From contig NZ_CP099466.1 in NCBI RefSeq assembly GCF_023921125.1, positions 558,001 through 622,000 of the forward strand: a stretch of DNA of 64,000 nt, given 5' to 3'. Within the stretch, counting starts at the first letter, position 1, and every line of letters begins with the position of its first letter. This document shows positions 17,923 to 25,966 of this stretch, piece by piece. A program made the position numbers and the translations under genes. The stretch comes from Arthrobacter caoxuetaonis (lineage in GTDB: Bacteria > Actinomycetota > Actinomycetes > Actinomycetales > Micrococcaceae). Below the pieces are notes generated by a model. That model worked only from the letters and a program-made list of their open reading frames with translations, did not search any database and was not told where the DNA came from.

Positions 17923-18046
17923 GGGTTCCTCCCGTGCAGGTTGCCGGAGTGCATGTTGCCCGAAACCCGAACGTACCACCGTTATGCGCGAATAATTAGC
18001 ACGAATTTTTGGGCTCTAATTGGTACCGGTGCGCCGGAACAGGTGC

Positions 18047-18904
18047 CTACAGCCGCAGTATTGCCACCGCGGTCAGCACCGCCGTGACAGTGAGCGCCAG
18101 CCGGAGAAGGAATGACGCTTCGGGGTAGGAACGGCGGAGGGCCTTGGGGAGCCCGTCCCGTGCCGGCCAGGACCGGGCATCACACCGGATGACCATCGCG
18201 GTGTAGACGATCGCCCCGCCGAGCCCGCAGACAGTCGTCAGCACGCCAACAACTGGATTCTCGGTAATCATGCCGCCGGAAAGCAGCACGCCGAGGGCCA
18301 GGCCGAACGCGCTGCCCCGACCCACAAAGTCGAGGTACTTCGCCATCGCCGGAAGGAACACTGCCGCAAAGCGGCGTGCGGCACTGGTGCGAAGCAACTG
18401 TCCGGCCGACTGTGAAAAGGTCCGTCGGGTGGCCGCGAGTTCTGCCAGGCTTCCCGCTGACCTGACCGCCGATTCCACGGGAGCGAAAGCCTCGGTGACG
18501 AGTTCTTCCTGCTCACGGAGGAGCCCTGGGCGTTTCAGCAGCTGGGCCAGGGCCCCTGCTGCGAGGACCCGCTGGCTGCTGTCGGGCCGGGAACGCCGCT
18601 GCCGTTCCATCCTTTTGAGCCATCCGGTATCGGAAGAGCCCAAGCCGTGCAGCGGCTCCGCGGTGGCAAGGCCGAGGCGCCGCGCATACGAGATTGTTCT
18701 GTTCCGGCCCGAAGGCGCCGGCAACCTGTCGCGGAGGGCCTCAGCACGTGCGGCAACCAGTTCGGTGTACCGGTCCTGCAAGGCCGGAAGGCCGGTGTTG
18801 TCCCAGCAGGCCCGAGCCGCGATCACCACACCGAACACTGCTGAAACAAGTGCCGTGGCCTGTATGACCGTCCAGGTATCCAGGACCCGCAGTAGTTCGT
18901 GCAC
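18047..18904 (-). CDS. Hypothetical membrane protein
   Basis: A 285-residue protein from GTG 18904 (HELLRVLDTW), with GGGGGAA close upstream. One hydrophobic helix is near residues 13-32 and two or three lie in the C-terminal third (SAFGLALGVLLSGG, VVGVLTTVCGLGGAIVYTAM, FLLRLALTVTAVLTAVAIL). The middle is helical and rich in Arg and Glu. The open frame continues far upstream on this strand, but that part is antisense to zapE and lacks coding character. I do not recognise the family. Confidence 0.6.
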   Translation of the reverse strand: MHELLRVLDTWTVIQATALVSAVFGVVIAARACWDNTGLPALQDRYTELVAARAEALRDRLPAPSGRNRTISYARRLGLATAEPLHGLGSSDTGWLKRMERQRRSRPDSSQRVLAAGALAQLLKRPGLLREQEELVTEAFAPVESAVRSAGSLAELAATRRTFSQSAGQLLRTSAARRFAAVFLPAMAKYLDFVGRGSAFGLALGVLLSGGMITENPVVGVLTTVCGLGGAIVYTAMVIRCDARSWPARDGLPKALRRSYPEASFLLRLALTVTAVLTAVAILRL

Positions 18905-19033
18905 AGTTCCCCCACATCGTTCTGCCTGACGGGAACAGCATTTCACGTTCCGTTTCCGGTGCTGGAGTACAGCGTCCGGGACGCGTAACAGTGGGGCCGG
19001 CGGGGTATGTGGCTGTCCGGGGAAGCCCCCTTT

Positions 19034-19063
19034 TTGGTGCCCGGGTGCGCGGCTGGGTATAAC
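19034..19063 (+). promoter_or_regulatory. Predicted leaderless promoter of zapE
   Basis: TTGGTG (19034-19039), an 18-base spacer and TATAAC (19058-19063) are followed after 6 bases by ATG 19070. Transcription would begin at or within one base of the A of the start codon. No Shine-Dalgarno precedes the ATG. Confidence 0.6.
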
Positions 19064-19069
19064 CGGGTT

Positions 19070-20149
19070 ATGACCTCCGTGCAGCTGCCCGCCCTTGCAG
19101 GCGCCCTGGCCCGCAAAGCAGAAGCAGAGGGGTTGGAACTCGACGCCGCCCAGGCTGCGGTTCTCCCGCTCCTCGCGGCGGCAGAAGAATCGGTGCGCCG
19201 CGGAGTTTCCGACGGATCGGTCTATCTGTGGGGACCGCCGGGCGGGGGGAAGACCTGGCTGCTCGACGCGTTCTTCGATGCGGTTCCGGTGGAGCAGAAG
19301 CGCCGCCTGCACTTTCACGATTTCTTCCGCGAACTCCATGCCCGCACTTTTGAGGGGTACGGCAGGAAGGGATTCCGGGAACAATCGGCCTTCGCTGAGG
19401 GGCTCGATGCGCTGCTGGGCGACGCCCGCCTGCTGTGCTTTGATGAATTCCACGTCAGCGGGCCGGCCGACGCAGCGTTTGTCACCCGCCTGCTGCGGCA
19501 GGTGCTTGAGCGCGGCATTGTCCTCGTGGCAACGTCCAACTATGCCCCGGACGACTTGCTCCCGGACCCGATGTTCCACCACCTGTTTGAGCCGGGCATC
19601 GAACTGATCCACCGGCACCTCACCGTCGCATGCCTCAACGCCGGCGTCGACTACCGCAGTATCCCTGCAGCCACGCGCCCCAGCACGGGGTTTGCGTCCG
19701 GATACCACCTCCGCCGCCCCTATCCCTCGCTGCTGCGGGAGGCGGGCCTGCGGGAACCGGAACCTGAAGAAGCCCGGTCAGTCCAGCCCGGGCCGGTTCC
19801 GCTGAGCGCAGCACGAGCAGCGGGAGACCAGGTCTGGTTCCACTTTGCGGAACTCTGCGAGGTGCGCTCAGCGGCCTCCGACTACCTTGCGCTCGCAGGG
19901 CAGTTCCGGCACTGGGTTGTGTCCGGAGTTCCGTCCCTCACCGAAGCGGATCCGTATGCCTGGCAGCGCTTCGGGAACGTGGTCGACGTGCTCTACGACG
20001 CCGGATGCAGGCTGGATGTGATTGGCTTCGCTGATTACGAAGGACGTTTTCCGGGAACCGGGAACGCCGTGGACCTGGGCCGGATCAGCAGCCGTTTCGG
20101 CATGCTGCGGGAGCTCTCCGCGCCGCCGGTTGCCGGTTCAGTGCAGTGA
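19070..20149 (+). CDS. zapE: Cell division protein ZapE / AFG1-like ATPase
   Basis: A 359-residue AFG1/ZapE-family P-loop ATPase: Walker A GPPGGGKT at 55-62, FHDFFRELHARTF after it, Walker B LLCFDEFHV with Asp125-Glu126, and the sensor ATSNYAPDDLLPDP. The family helps remodel the FtsZ ring in E. coli and degrades mitochondrial proteins in eukaryotes; its exact role in actinobacteria is not settled. ATG 19070 is chosen because a TATAAC box sits 6 bases before it. The 3' end overlaps the convergent coiled-coil gene by 12 bases. Confidence 0.88.
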   Translation: MTSVQLPALAGALARKAEAEGLELDAAQAAVLPLLAAAEESVRRGVSDGSVYLWGPPGGGKTWLLDAFFDAVPVEQKRRLHFHDFFRELHARTFEGYGRKGFREQSAFAEGLDALLGDARLLCFDEFHVSGPADAAFVTRLLRQVLERGIVLVATSNYAPDDLLPDPMFHHLFEPGIELIHRHLTVACLNAGVDYRSIPAATRPSTGFASGYHLRRPYPSLLREAGLREPEPEEARSVQPGPVPLSAARAAGDQVWFHFAELCEVRSAASDYLALAGQFRHWVVSGVPSLTEADPYAWQRFGNVVDVLYDAGCRLDVIGFADYEGRFPGTGNAVDLGRISSRFGMLRELSAPPVAGSVQ

Positions 20150-21088
20150 CTGGAGCTTGGCCTCGGCTTTGTCCAGCGCCCGGCGCGCCGCCCTCGCCTC
20201 ACGGCGGGCAGTATCGCGGGAGCGCTCCAGTGTTCCGCGGTGCCGGTCCACAGTGCTGACCTCGCGTTCGAGTTCGCGGATTCGTTCCCTGAGGTCATCG
20301 ATCTCGTCCGTCAACGCGTCCCGGGCAGCGGTTTGGCTGTCCAGTTCGGCTTGGACGGCGGCAAGCTGTTCCTCAGCCTTCCGCGCGGTTTCCTTCGCGG
20401 ATGCCAGTGCATCTTCTGCACTGCGGAGCGCCTTGGCCTGCGCTGCCCGCTGTTGCCGGGAGGACATGCCTTCTCCATCCCCACGGACGGGAGCCGGCCG
20501 GGACGGCCGCGCTGCGCCGTCGTTCCTGGCGCCAGCCGACACCAGCGGCTGGGCGCTCTCGGGGTCAGCCACGGCGCCGTCCAAGTCCACGGGCTCCCAG
20601 CCGTTGGCTTCCAGGCCACGGACCAGGCGTCCGGTAGCAAGGGCCGCGGCCGCGTCCGCATCCGTCATGGCAGCCCACAGCGTCTGTTCCACTTCCGCGG
20701 CTACCGCTGCGCTGACCGGATGACCCGCTTCCCCGGCCAGCTCCCGGGCCTGACGGGCCAGGGCGCGCAGCATGCGGTGGCGTTCAGAGTTCAGCCGGCG
20801 AAGCTCGTCGCGGTCCAGGTCCGTCTGGGCCTCCCGCAGTGAGGCCCCGAGTGAGAGGACATCGGCGATTGCCTGTCCTTCCTGCCGCACCAGGGTATTG
20901 GCCAGCCAGGCGGCGGCAGAGGGCTTTGGCAGGGCCTTCAGCCGCTTGCCGAGTTCCTTGTCGCCGGTCCGGGAGGCCTCAGCAGCGTGCTGGTTGCGGG
21001 CAGCAGTGAAGTCGGCAGGGAGCAGCCCGTAGAGTTCCGTGACGACCTCGCCCGGCTCCCTTCCGGCGCCCTGCCTGGCAGCCGTCAC
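20138..21088 (-). CDS. Coiled-coil protein of unknown function
   Basis: A 316-residue soluble protein. The N-terminal 170 residues include a segment (LKALPKPSAAAWLANTLVR) that I have seen in uncharacterised actinobacterial proteins. Residues 205-316 form a long coiled coil rich in Ala, Glu and Arg (SAKETARKAEEQLAAVQAEL and onward). The start is GTG 21088, overlapping the doxX-like stop as GTGA, so the two genes are coupled. It may be a scaffold or nucleoid-type protein, but there is no direct evidence. Confidence 0.7.
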   Translation of the reverse strand: MTAARQGAGREPGEVVTELYGLLPADFTAARNQHAAEASRTGDKELGKRLKALPKPSAAAWLANTLVRQEGQAIADVLSLGASLREAQTDLDRDELRRLNSERHRMLRALARQARELAGEAGHPVSAAVAAEVEQTLWAAMTDADAAAALATGRLVRGLEANGWEPVDLDGAVADPESAQPLVSAGARNDGAARPSRPAPVRGDGEGMSSRQQRAAQAKALRSAEDALASAKETARKAEEQLAAVQAELDSQTAARDALTDEIDDLRERIRELEREVSTVDRHRGTLERSRDTARREARAARRALDKAEAKLQSLH

Positions 21089-21456
21089 CCCGGGTACGGT
21101 CCGAACCGGCCGATGGCGATGAAAACGTTCATCGCCAGGAGGATGCAGGGGAGCGCCACCCGCTGCCGTTCACGGCGGCGCAGATGGACGGCGACGGCGC
21201 CGGCCATCAGCATGCCCAGGGCGCAGGCGGCAATGGGGGTGAGGATGGGAGCGACATCAGCTGCGGCGGGAATGATGAGCCCGAGAGCGCCGAGAATCTC
21301 CGCGAGGCCGATCAGCTTGACAGCCCACGCCGGAAAATCGGCAGGCCAGCGCAGCACCCGGACCAGCTTGTCGTACGGCTGGACCAGCCGCATGACGCCC
21401 AGTCCCAGGTACAGCAGGGCCAAGACGATTTCGGCCACCCATAGAAACACCAGCAT
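21085..21456 (-). CDS. DoxX-family small membrane protein
   Basis: A 123-residue protein with four transmembrane segments: FLWVAEIVLALLYLGLGVMR, WAVKLIGLAEILGALGLIIP, PILTPIAACALGMLMAGAVA and a shorter C-terminal one. The KLIGLAEILGALGLI segment is typical of DoxX-like proteins, some of which partner with thioredoxin-like oxidoreductases or respiratory quinones. AAAGGA lies 6 bases before ATG 21456. It overlaps the coiled-coil gene by 4 bases and is probably the first gene of a two-gene operon. Confidence 0.75.
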   Translation of the reverse strand: MLVFLWVAEIVLALLYLGLGVMRLVQPYDKLVRVLRWPADFPAWAVKLIGLAEILGALGLIIPAAADVAPILTPIAACALGMLMAGAVAVHLRRRERQRVALPCILLAMNVFIAIGRFGPYPG

Positions 21457-21552
21457 TGCTGATCCTTTGTCCCCCTCCAGCGCCGGAGCGCACCGGTCAC
21501 AATATCCTAGCCAGCAGCCCCCGTTCCGGGGTACCGCTGAGAGTCCGCATGG

Positions 21553-22596
21553 TCAGGTCCGCAGCGTGCCGGGCACGGCCGTGCTGGAACGCACCACGAA
21601 TTCCGTGGGGTGGAAGCCATGCAGCAGATCCTTGCTGACAGGGCGGTCCTGGAGAAGGTCAAGGACCGCACCGACCGCTGATGCTCCCTGTCCTGCCGGG
21701 TCCTGGCTGATCGTGGTGAGCCCGAAGACCTCCGCCAGCTCGTGCCCGTCAATCCCGATCACCGAAAGGTCTTCCGGGACCCGCAGGCCCATCTCACGGG
21801 CAGCGAGCACCGTGCCAACGGCGATCTCGTCGGCAGCGCAGAAGATGCCGGTGACCTGCGCGGCAGGATCCGCCAGGAGCCGTTTCGCCGCGGCGAATCC
21901 ACCGGCGACGCTGAATTCCGAATTGCTGAGCCATTCTGGGGCGACGCTCAGCCCGGCATCTGCCATGGCCTGGAAGTAACCGTCCTGCCGGGTGCTGCCC
22001 ATACGGAAGTCACGCTCGAGTTCCTCCCCGCCGCCGATATGGGCAATCCGGGTATGGCCCAAGGCAATCAGGTGCCGGGTTGCCAGTGAAGAGATGCTGA
22101 ATTCGTCCACCCGGACCGTTGGGGTTTCCGGCAGCGGGCCGCCGATTGCCACGATCGGTTTGCCGACTTCCCTGAGCTGTCCCAATTCTTCATCGGTGAG
22201 CCGCAGCGCCACCGTAATGACGGCGTCGAGCCGTTTGCGCTGCAGCATCTCCTTCAGCACGCTCTCGCGGTGCCCGGGGCCGTCGCTGGTGTTGTACAGC
22301 GTGAGGTCATAGCCCGCCTCGATCAGGGCCGACGCCGCCCCCTCGAGTACCTGGGAAAAGTACCAGCGTCCCACCGTTGGCAGGACAATCCCGATGTTCC
22401 TGCTGCGCCCGGAGGCCAGGGACGACGCGTTGTAGGAAATGACGAACCCGAGTTCGTCCGCAGCTTCCTGGACCTTGCGGCGGGTCGCCTCGGAGACCCG
22501 TCCGTTGCCGCTCAGCGCCCGCGAGACCGTCGCCGCCGAGACCCCTGCCCGAGCGGCGACTTCCTTGATCCCGGCCCCGCGGGCACCATGCTCCAT
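21553..22596 (-). CDS. LacI-family transcriptional regulator of the alpha-glucoside locus
   Basis: A 347-residue LacI/GalR repressor. The N-terminal helix-turn-helix IKEVAARAGVSAATVSRAL is followed by the hinge helix (SLASGRSRNIGIVLP) and a periplasmic-binding-protein-like sugar-sensing domain ending in FHPTEFVVRSSTA. ATG 22596 lies 5 bases after the stop of the alpha-glucosidase gene, so it is in the same operon. It probably binds the two LacI-type operators at 24360-24373 and 24493-24506 and thus represses itself, the glucosidase and the transporter until a glucoside is present. Confidence 0.88.
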   Translation of the reverse strand: MEHGARGAGIKEVAARAGVSAATVSRALSGNGRVSEATRRKVQEAADELGFVISYNASSLASGRSRNIGIVLPTVGRWYFSQVLEGAASALIEAGYDLTLYNTSDGPGHRESVLKEMLQRKRLDAVITVALRLTDEELGQLREVGKPIVAIGGPLPETPTVRVDEFSISSLATRHLIALGHTRIAHIGGGEELERDFRMGSTRQDGYFQAMADAGLSVAPEWLSNSEFSVAGGFAAAKRLLADPAAQVTGIFCAADEIAVGTVLAAREMGLRVPEDLSVIGIDGHELAEVFGLTTISQDPAGQGASAVGAVLDLLQDRPVSKDLLHGFHPTEFVVRSSTAVPGTLRT

Positions 22597-22601
22597 TGCC
22601 G

Positions 22602-24326
22602 CTACGCCAGCCGGAGCCAGACGGCGGTATCCGGCCCCAGGAAGCCGTCCTGGCCGGCTTCCGGCACGCTCTGCGCAAGCAGTTCGCCCTCGGGCAGCTG
22701 CACGGTATTGGTGCCCATGTTCATCACCGCCAGCACGTTGCCGTTGACCAGCGCGACGACGCCGTCGTCTTCGAACTCCGGCCACCACGCGAGGGACCCG
22801 TGTCCCAGGGAGAGTTCGCGCCGCAGCTTCAGGGCGGTGCGGTAGAGGCCAAGGGTCGACGCCGGATGGGCAGCCTGTAGGTCCCGGGACAGTTCGCGCC
22901 ACTCCTCCGGCTGGGGCAGCCATGCCGCTCCGGTGCTGCTGAAACCGTAGGACGGCTCATCTGCGCGCCAGGGCAGGGGGACCCGGCAGCCGTCACGGCC
23001 AAGCCGTTCTCCGCCGGTCCGGTGGAACGTGGGGTCCTGCCGGTGCCCGTGCTCAAGCATGGTGTGGTCCGGCATCCCGAGCTCTTCGCCCTGGTAAAGG
23101 TAGACGCCGCCGGGCAGGGCCAGCATCAGCAGTGTGGCCGCCCGGGCGCGCCGCAGCCCGAGGTCGTGGTCAGGCTGCAGATCCTCCGGTCCCAGGCCGT
23201 CTCCCGGCCGGTTGTGCCCTGCAGTGAGGCCGAAGCGGGAGACGTGGCGGACGACGTCGTGGTTGGAGAGGACCCAGGTGGTGGGAGCGCCGACCTGGTC
23301 GAAGGCGGTGAGGCTGGTTTCGATGATGCGGCGCAGTTCGGGTGCGTTCCAGGGGTGGTGGAGGTAGGCGAAGTTGAAGGTTTGGTGCATTTCGTCGGGC
23401 CGGACCCAGTCGGTGAGCCGGTCCAGGGGGTCGATGGTCGCTTCGGCGCAGAGCACGCGGTCGCCGTCGTATTCGTCGAGGATTTTGCGCCAGGAGCGGT
23501 AGATGTCGTGGATGCCGGCCTGGCCGAACATGGGGGCCTGGTCTCCGGGGAAGCCTTCGGAGGAGGCGCCGTCGGCGCGGCCGCCCCAGTCGGGGAGCCC
23601 GGTTTTCTTGATCAGGGCGTGGGCGACGTCGACGCGGAAGCCGCCGACGCCGCGGTCGAGCCAGAAGCGCAGGATGCGTTCGAATTCGTCGTGGACGGCG
23701 GGGTTGTCCCAGTTGAAGTCGGGCTGGGTGGAGTCAAAGAGGTGCAGGTACCACTGGCCGGGGGTGCCGTCGGGGTTGGTGGTGCGGGTCCAGGCGGGGC
23801 CGCCGAAGTGGGACTGCCAGTTGTTCGGCGGGTTTTCGCCGTGTTCTCCGGTGCCGTCGCGGAAGATGAACATGTCGCGGGCGGGGGAGTTTTCGGGGGC
23901 GGCGAGGGCTGCCTGGAAGAGGGTGTGCGCATCGGAGCAGTGGTTGGGGACGAGGTCCACGATGACGCGGATGCCGTGTTTTTTGGCGGTGGCGGTGAGG
24001 GTGTCGAAGTCGTCCAGGGTGCCGAAGAGGGGGTCGACGTCGCAGTAGTCGGCGACGTCGTAGCCGGCGTCTTTCTGGGGGGAGACGTAGAAGGGGGAGA
24101 GCCAGATCGCGTCGATGTCGAGTTCGGCGAGGGCGGGGAGTTCGGCGGTGATGCCGGGCAGGTCGCCGATGCCGTCGCCGTTCAGGTCGCGGAAGGAGCG
24201 GGGGTAGATCTGGTAGATGACCGAGGAGCGCCACCATTGGCGGTCGCGTTCGGCGGAGGCCTCATGCACGGGAACAAGGGAGGCTCCCGGAAGGAGGCCC
24301 TCAGGGGCAGCGATGGAGCTAAGCAT
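22602..24326 (-). CDS. Cytoplasmic GH13 alpha-glucosidase (oligo-1,6/maltase type)
   Basis: A 574-residue GH13 enzyme with no signal peptide. The motifs are VIYQIYPRSFRDLNGDGIGD, nucleophile Asp233 in GGFRVDVAHA, acid/base Glu295 in VLCAEATIDP and Asp357 in WVLSNHDVVRH, all as in GH13 subfamily alpha-glucosidases. It should hydrolyse short alpha-glucosides imported by the divergent ABC transporter. ATG 24326 has a TAGGAT -10 box ending 7 bases upstream, suggesting a leaderless mRNA. Residues about 30-365 use almost only C-ending codons, unlike both ends of the gene. Confidence 0.88.
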   Translation of the reverse strand: MLSSIAAPEGLLPGASLVPVHEASAERDRQWWRSSVIYQIYPRSFRDLNGDGIGDLPGITAELPALAELDIDAIWLSPFYVSPQKDAGYDVADYCDVDPLFGTLDDFDTLTATAKKHGIRVIVDLVPNHCSDAHTLFQAALAAPENSPARDMFIFRDGTGEHGENPPNNWQSHFGGPAWTRTTNPDGTPGQWYLHLFDSTQPDFNWDNPAVHDEFERILRFWLDRGVGGFRVDVAHALIKKTGLPDWGGRADGASSEGFPGDQAPMFGQAGIHDIYRSWRKILDEYDGDRVLCAEATIDPLDRLTDWVRPDEMHQTFNFAYLHHPWNAPELRRIIETSLTAFDQVGAPTTWVLSNHDVVRHVSRFGLTAGHNRPGDGLGPEDLQPDHDLGLRRARAATLLMLALPGGVYLYQGEELGMPDHTMLEHGHRQDPTFHRTGGERLGRDGCRVPLPWRADEPSYGFSSTGAAWLPQPEEWRELSRDLQAAHPASTLGLYRTALKLRRELSLGHGSLAWWPEFEDDGVVALVNGNVLAVMNMGTNTVQLPEGELLAQSVPEAGQDGFLGPDTAVWLRLA

Positions 24327-24333
24327 GCCTTGA

Positions 24334-24373
24334 ATCCTAGGCGATGGTACCCGGGGTAGTGCAAACGCTTCCA
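24334..24373 (-). promoter_or_regulatory. Alpha-glucosidase promoter with LacI-type operator
   Basis: On the minus strand TTGCAC (complement of 24359-24364), a 19-base spacer and TAGGAT (complement of 24334-24339) precede ATG 24326 by 7 bases. The operator TGCAAACGCTTCCA at 24360-24373 fits the LacI-family consensus TGNAANCGNTTNCA without mismatch and overlaps the -35 box, a position that would give simple repression. Confidence 0.6.
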
Positions 24374-24479
24374 CAAATTCTCCCTCGTGTTCCTGTCCAA
24401 GAGGTGGTGGAATCTTCGGGGCTTTTGACCAGCGGGAGCCGGTACTGGTCGGACGATTCAGCGTCCGCCATGGTGTGAC

Positions 24480-24508
24480 TGGACGCACACTGTGCACACG
24501 CTTACACT
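24480..24508 (+). promoter_or_regulatory. malE promoter with second LacI-type operator
   Basis: TGGACG (24480-24485) and TACACT (24503-24508) are separated by 17 bases. The operator-like TGCACACGCTTACA at 24493-24506 lies between and over the -10 box and has one mismatch to TGNAANCGNTTNCA. The resulting leader before ATG 24605 would be about 90 bases. Confidence 0.5.
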
Positions 24509-24604
24509 TGCACCCATGCCACCGCCCGGGTTCCGGACCGGCTGGCGTCACCCGGCCCGCGGAGGGCCTTCACTACAGACCTAAAACACAGAAGAGGTAC
24601 ACCA

Positions 24605-25894
24605 ATGAAGGTGCGCACAACGGGTACGACGGCGTTTCGCCGGCGTACCTTTACTCTCGGTGCCGTGTCGGTCACCGCGGCACTGGTCCTCAGCGCCTGC
24701 GGCGGATCGGACGCCGGCGAAAAGGCCGAATCCAGCGATCTGGCCTCCGGCGGCGCCACGACCCTCACGATGTGGGTGGACGCAGAGCGCTCTCCCGCCC
24801 TGACCGACGTCACGGAGAAATTCAAGGAAGATACCGGTATCGAGGTCAAGCTCGTCACCAAGGACTTCCAGCAGGTTTCGGATGACTTCATCACGCAGGT
24901 ACCCACCGGCAAGGGCCCGGACCTGATCGTCGGCCCGCACGACTGGCTGGGCAAGTTCGTCCAGAACGGCGTCGTCGCTCCGATCGAACTCGGTGACAAG
25001 GCCGGCCAGTTCCAGGAAAGTGCCATCAAGGCCATGACCTATGAGGGCAACACCTACGGCGTTCCCTACTCGATCGAGAACATCGGCCTGCTGCGCAACA
25101 CGGACCTGGTCCCGGAAGCCGCCGCCACCATGGACGAGGTCATCGCCAACGGCAAGGCAGTCGTGGCCGAAGGCAAGGCCGAATTCCCCTTCCTGGTACA
25201 GATGGACCCCAAGCAGGGCGATCCCTACCACCTTTACCCGCTGCAGACCTCCATGGGCGTGCCCGTCTTCGGCACGGACGAGGCTGGCAGCTACGACGCT
25301 TCGAAGCTGGAACTGGGCAACCCCGGCGGCGTCGAATTCGCCGAGAAGCTTGTGGCCTGGGGCGATTCCGGCGAACGCATCTTCAACTCCAGCATCACCC
25401 CGGATATCGCCAAGGAAAAGTTCAACGCCGGCGCCTCCCCGTACCTGCTGACCGGCCCGTGGAACGTCCCGGACGCCGAAGCCGCCGGCATCAACCTGGC
25501 TGTCGACCCGCTGCCGACTGCCGGAGATTCCCCGGCGCAGCCGTTCGTCGGCGTCAACGGCTTCTTCATCAGCGCCAAGAGCCAGAATGCCCTGGCAGCC
25601 AACGAATTCGCCCTGAACTACCTCACCACCGAGGCCGTGCAGGATTCCATGTTCGAGGCAGGCGGACGCCCGCCGGCCCTGACGGCTTCCTTCGACAAGG
25701 CTGCCGAAGACCCGATCGTGGCTGCGTTTGGCGAAATCGGTGCCAACGGTGTTCCGATGCCGGCCATCCCGGAAATGGAAGCCGTCTGGGCTGACTGGGG
25801 CGGCACGCAGCTGGCCCTCATCAAGGGCGAAGCAGACCCGGCCACGGCATGGCCGGCCATGGTCTCCAACATCGAGTCCAAGATCAGCAAGTAG
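24605..25894 (+). CDS. malE: Maltose/maltodextrin-type ABC solute-binding lipoprotein
   Basis: A 429-residue lipoprotein. A Tat-like twin-Arg stretch (RRRTF) precedes the hydrophobic core and the lipobox LSAC with lipidated Cys32. The mature part is a family 1 (MalE-like) binding protein: TMWVDAERSPALTDVTEKF, GKGPDLIVGPHDWLG, YGVPYSIENIGL and YLLTGPWNVPDA. It captures malto-oligosaccharides or alpha-glucosides outside the membrane for MalF and MalG. AAGAGG precedes ATG 24605. A strong hairpin follows the stop, which should raise its level relative to the permeases. Confidence 0.88.
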   Translation: MKVRTTGTTAFRRRTFTLGAVSVTAALVLSACGGSDAGEKAESSDLASGGATTLTMWVDAERSPALTDVTEKFKEDTGIEVKLVTKDFQQVSDDFITQVPTGKGPDLIVGPHDWLGKFVQNGVVAPIELGDKAGQFQESAIKAMTYEGNTYGVPYSIENIGLLRNTDLVPEAAATMDEVIANGKAVVAEGKAEFPFLVQMDPKQGDPYHLYPLQTSMGVPVFGTDEAGSYDASKLELGNPGGVEFAEKLVAWGDSGERIFNSSITPDIAKEKFNAGASPYLLTGPWNVPDAEAAGINLAVDPLPTAGDSPAQPFVGVNGFFISAKSQNALAANEFALNYLTTEAVQDSMFEAGGRPPALTASFDKAAEDPIVAAFGEIGANGVPMPAIPEMEAVWADWGGTQLALIKGEADPATAWPAMVSNIESKISK

Positions 25895-25920
25895 CGGTAC
25901 CAACCAGCCGCAGGCGACGA

Positions 25921-25951
25921 GTGGTCCGGACGGGATTCCCGTCCGGACCAC
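25921..25951 (+). promoter_or_regulatory. Intercistronic hairpin between malE and malF
   Basis: A perfect 14-base-pair inverted repeat (25921-25934 with 25938-25951) closes a loop of only ATT. It lacks a U-tract. Such elements between a binding-protein gene and its permease genes act as 3' stabilisers of the upstream message or as partial terminators. Confidence 0.75.
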
Positions 25952-25966
25952 CTGTAGGAGAACTTC

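Noticed and set aside
18905..19708. Long open frame continuing upstream of the membrane protein at 18047-18904
   Set aside because: It is antisense to zapE, whose P-loop motifs are clear. The upstream peptide is low-complexity Gln/Gly/Arg text typical of an opposite-strand shadow.
23022..24359. 445-residue plus-strand open frame over the alpha-glucosidase
   Set aside because: The peptide is Gly/Val/Glu-rich with no motif. It exists because the minus-strand gene uses C-ending codons that make stop codons rare on the other strand.
25921..25951. True terminator after malE
   Set aside because: There is no U-tract, and malF follows at once with its own ribosome-binding site, so an intercistronic stabiliser is more likely.
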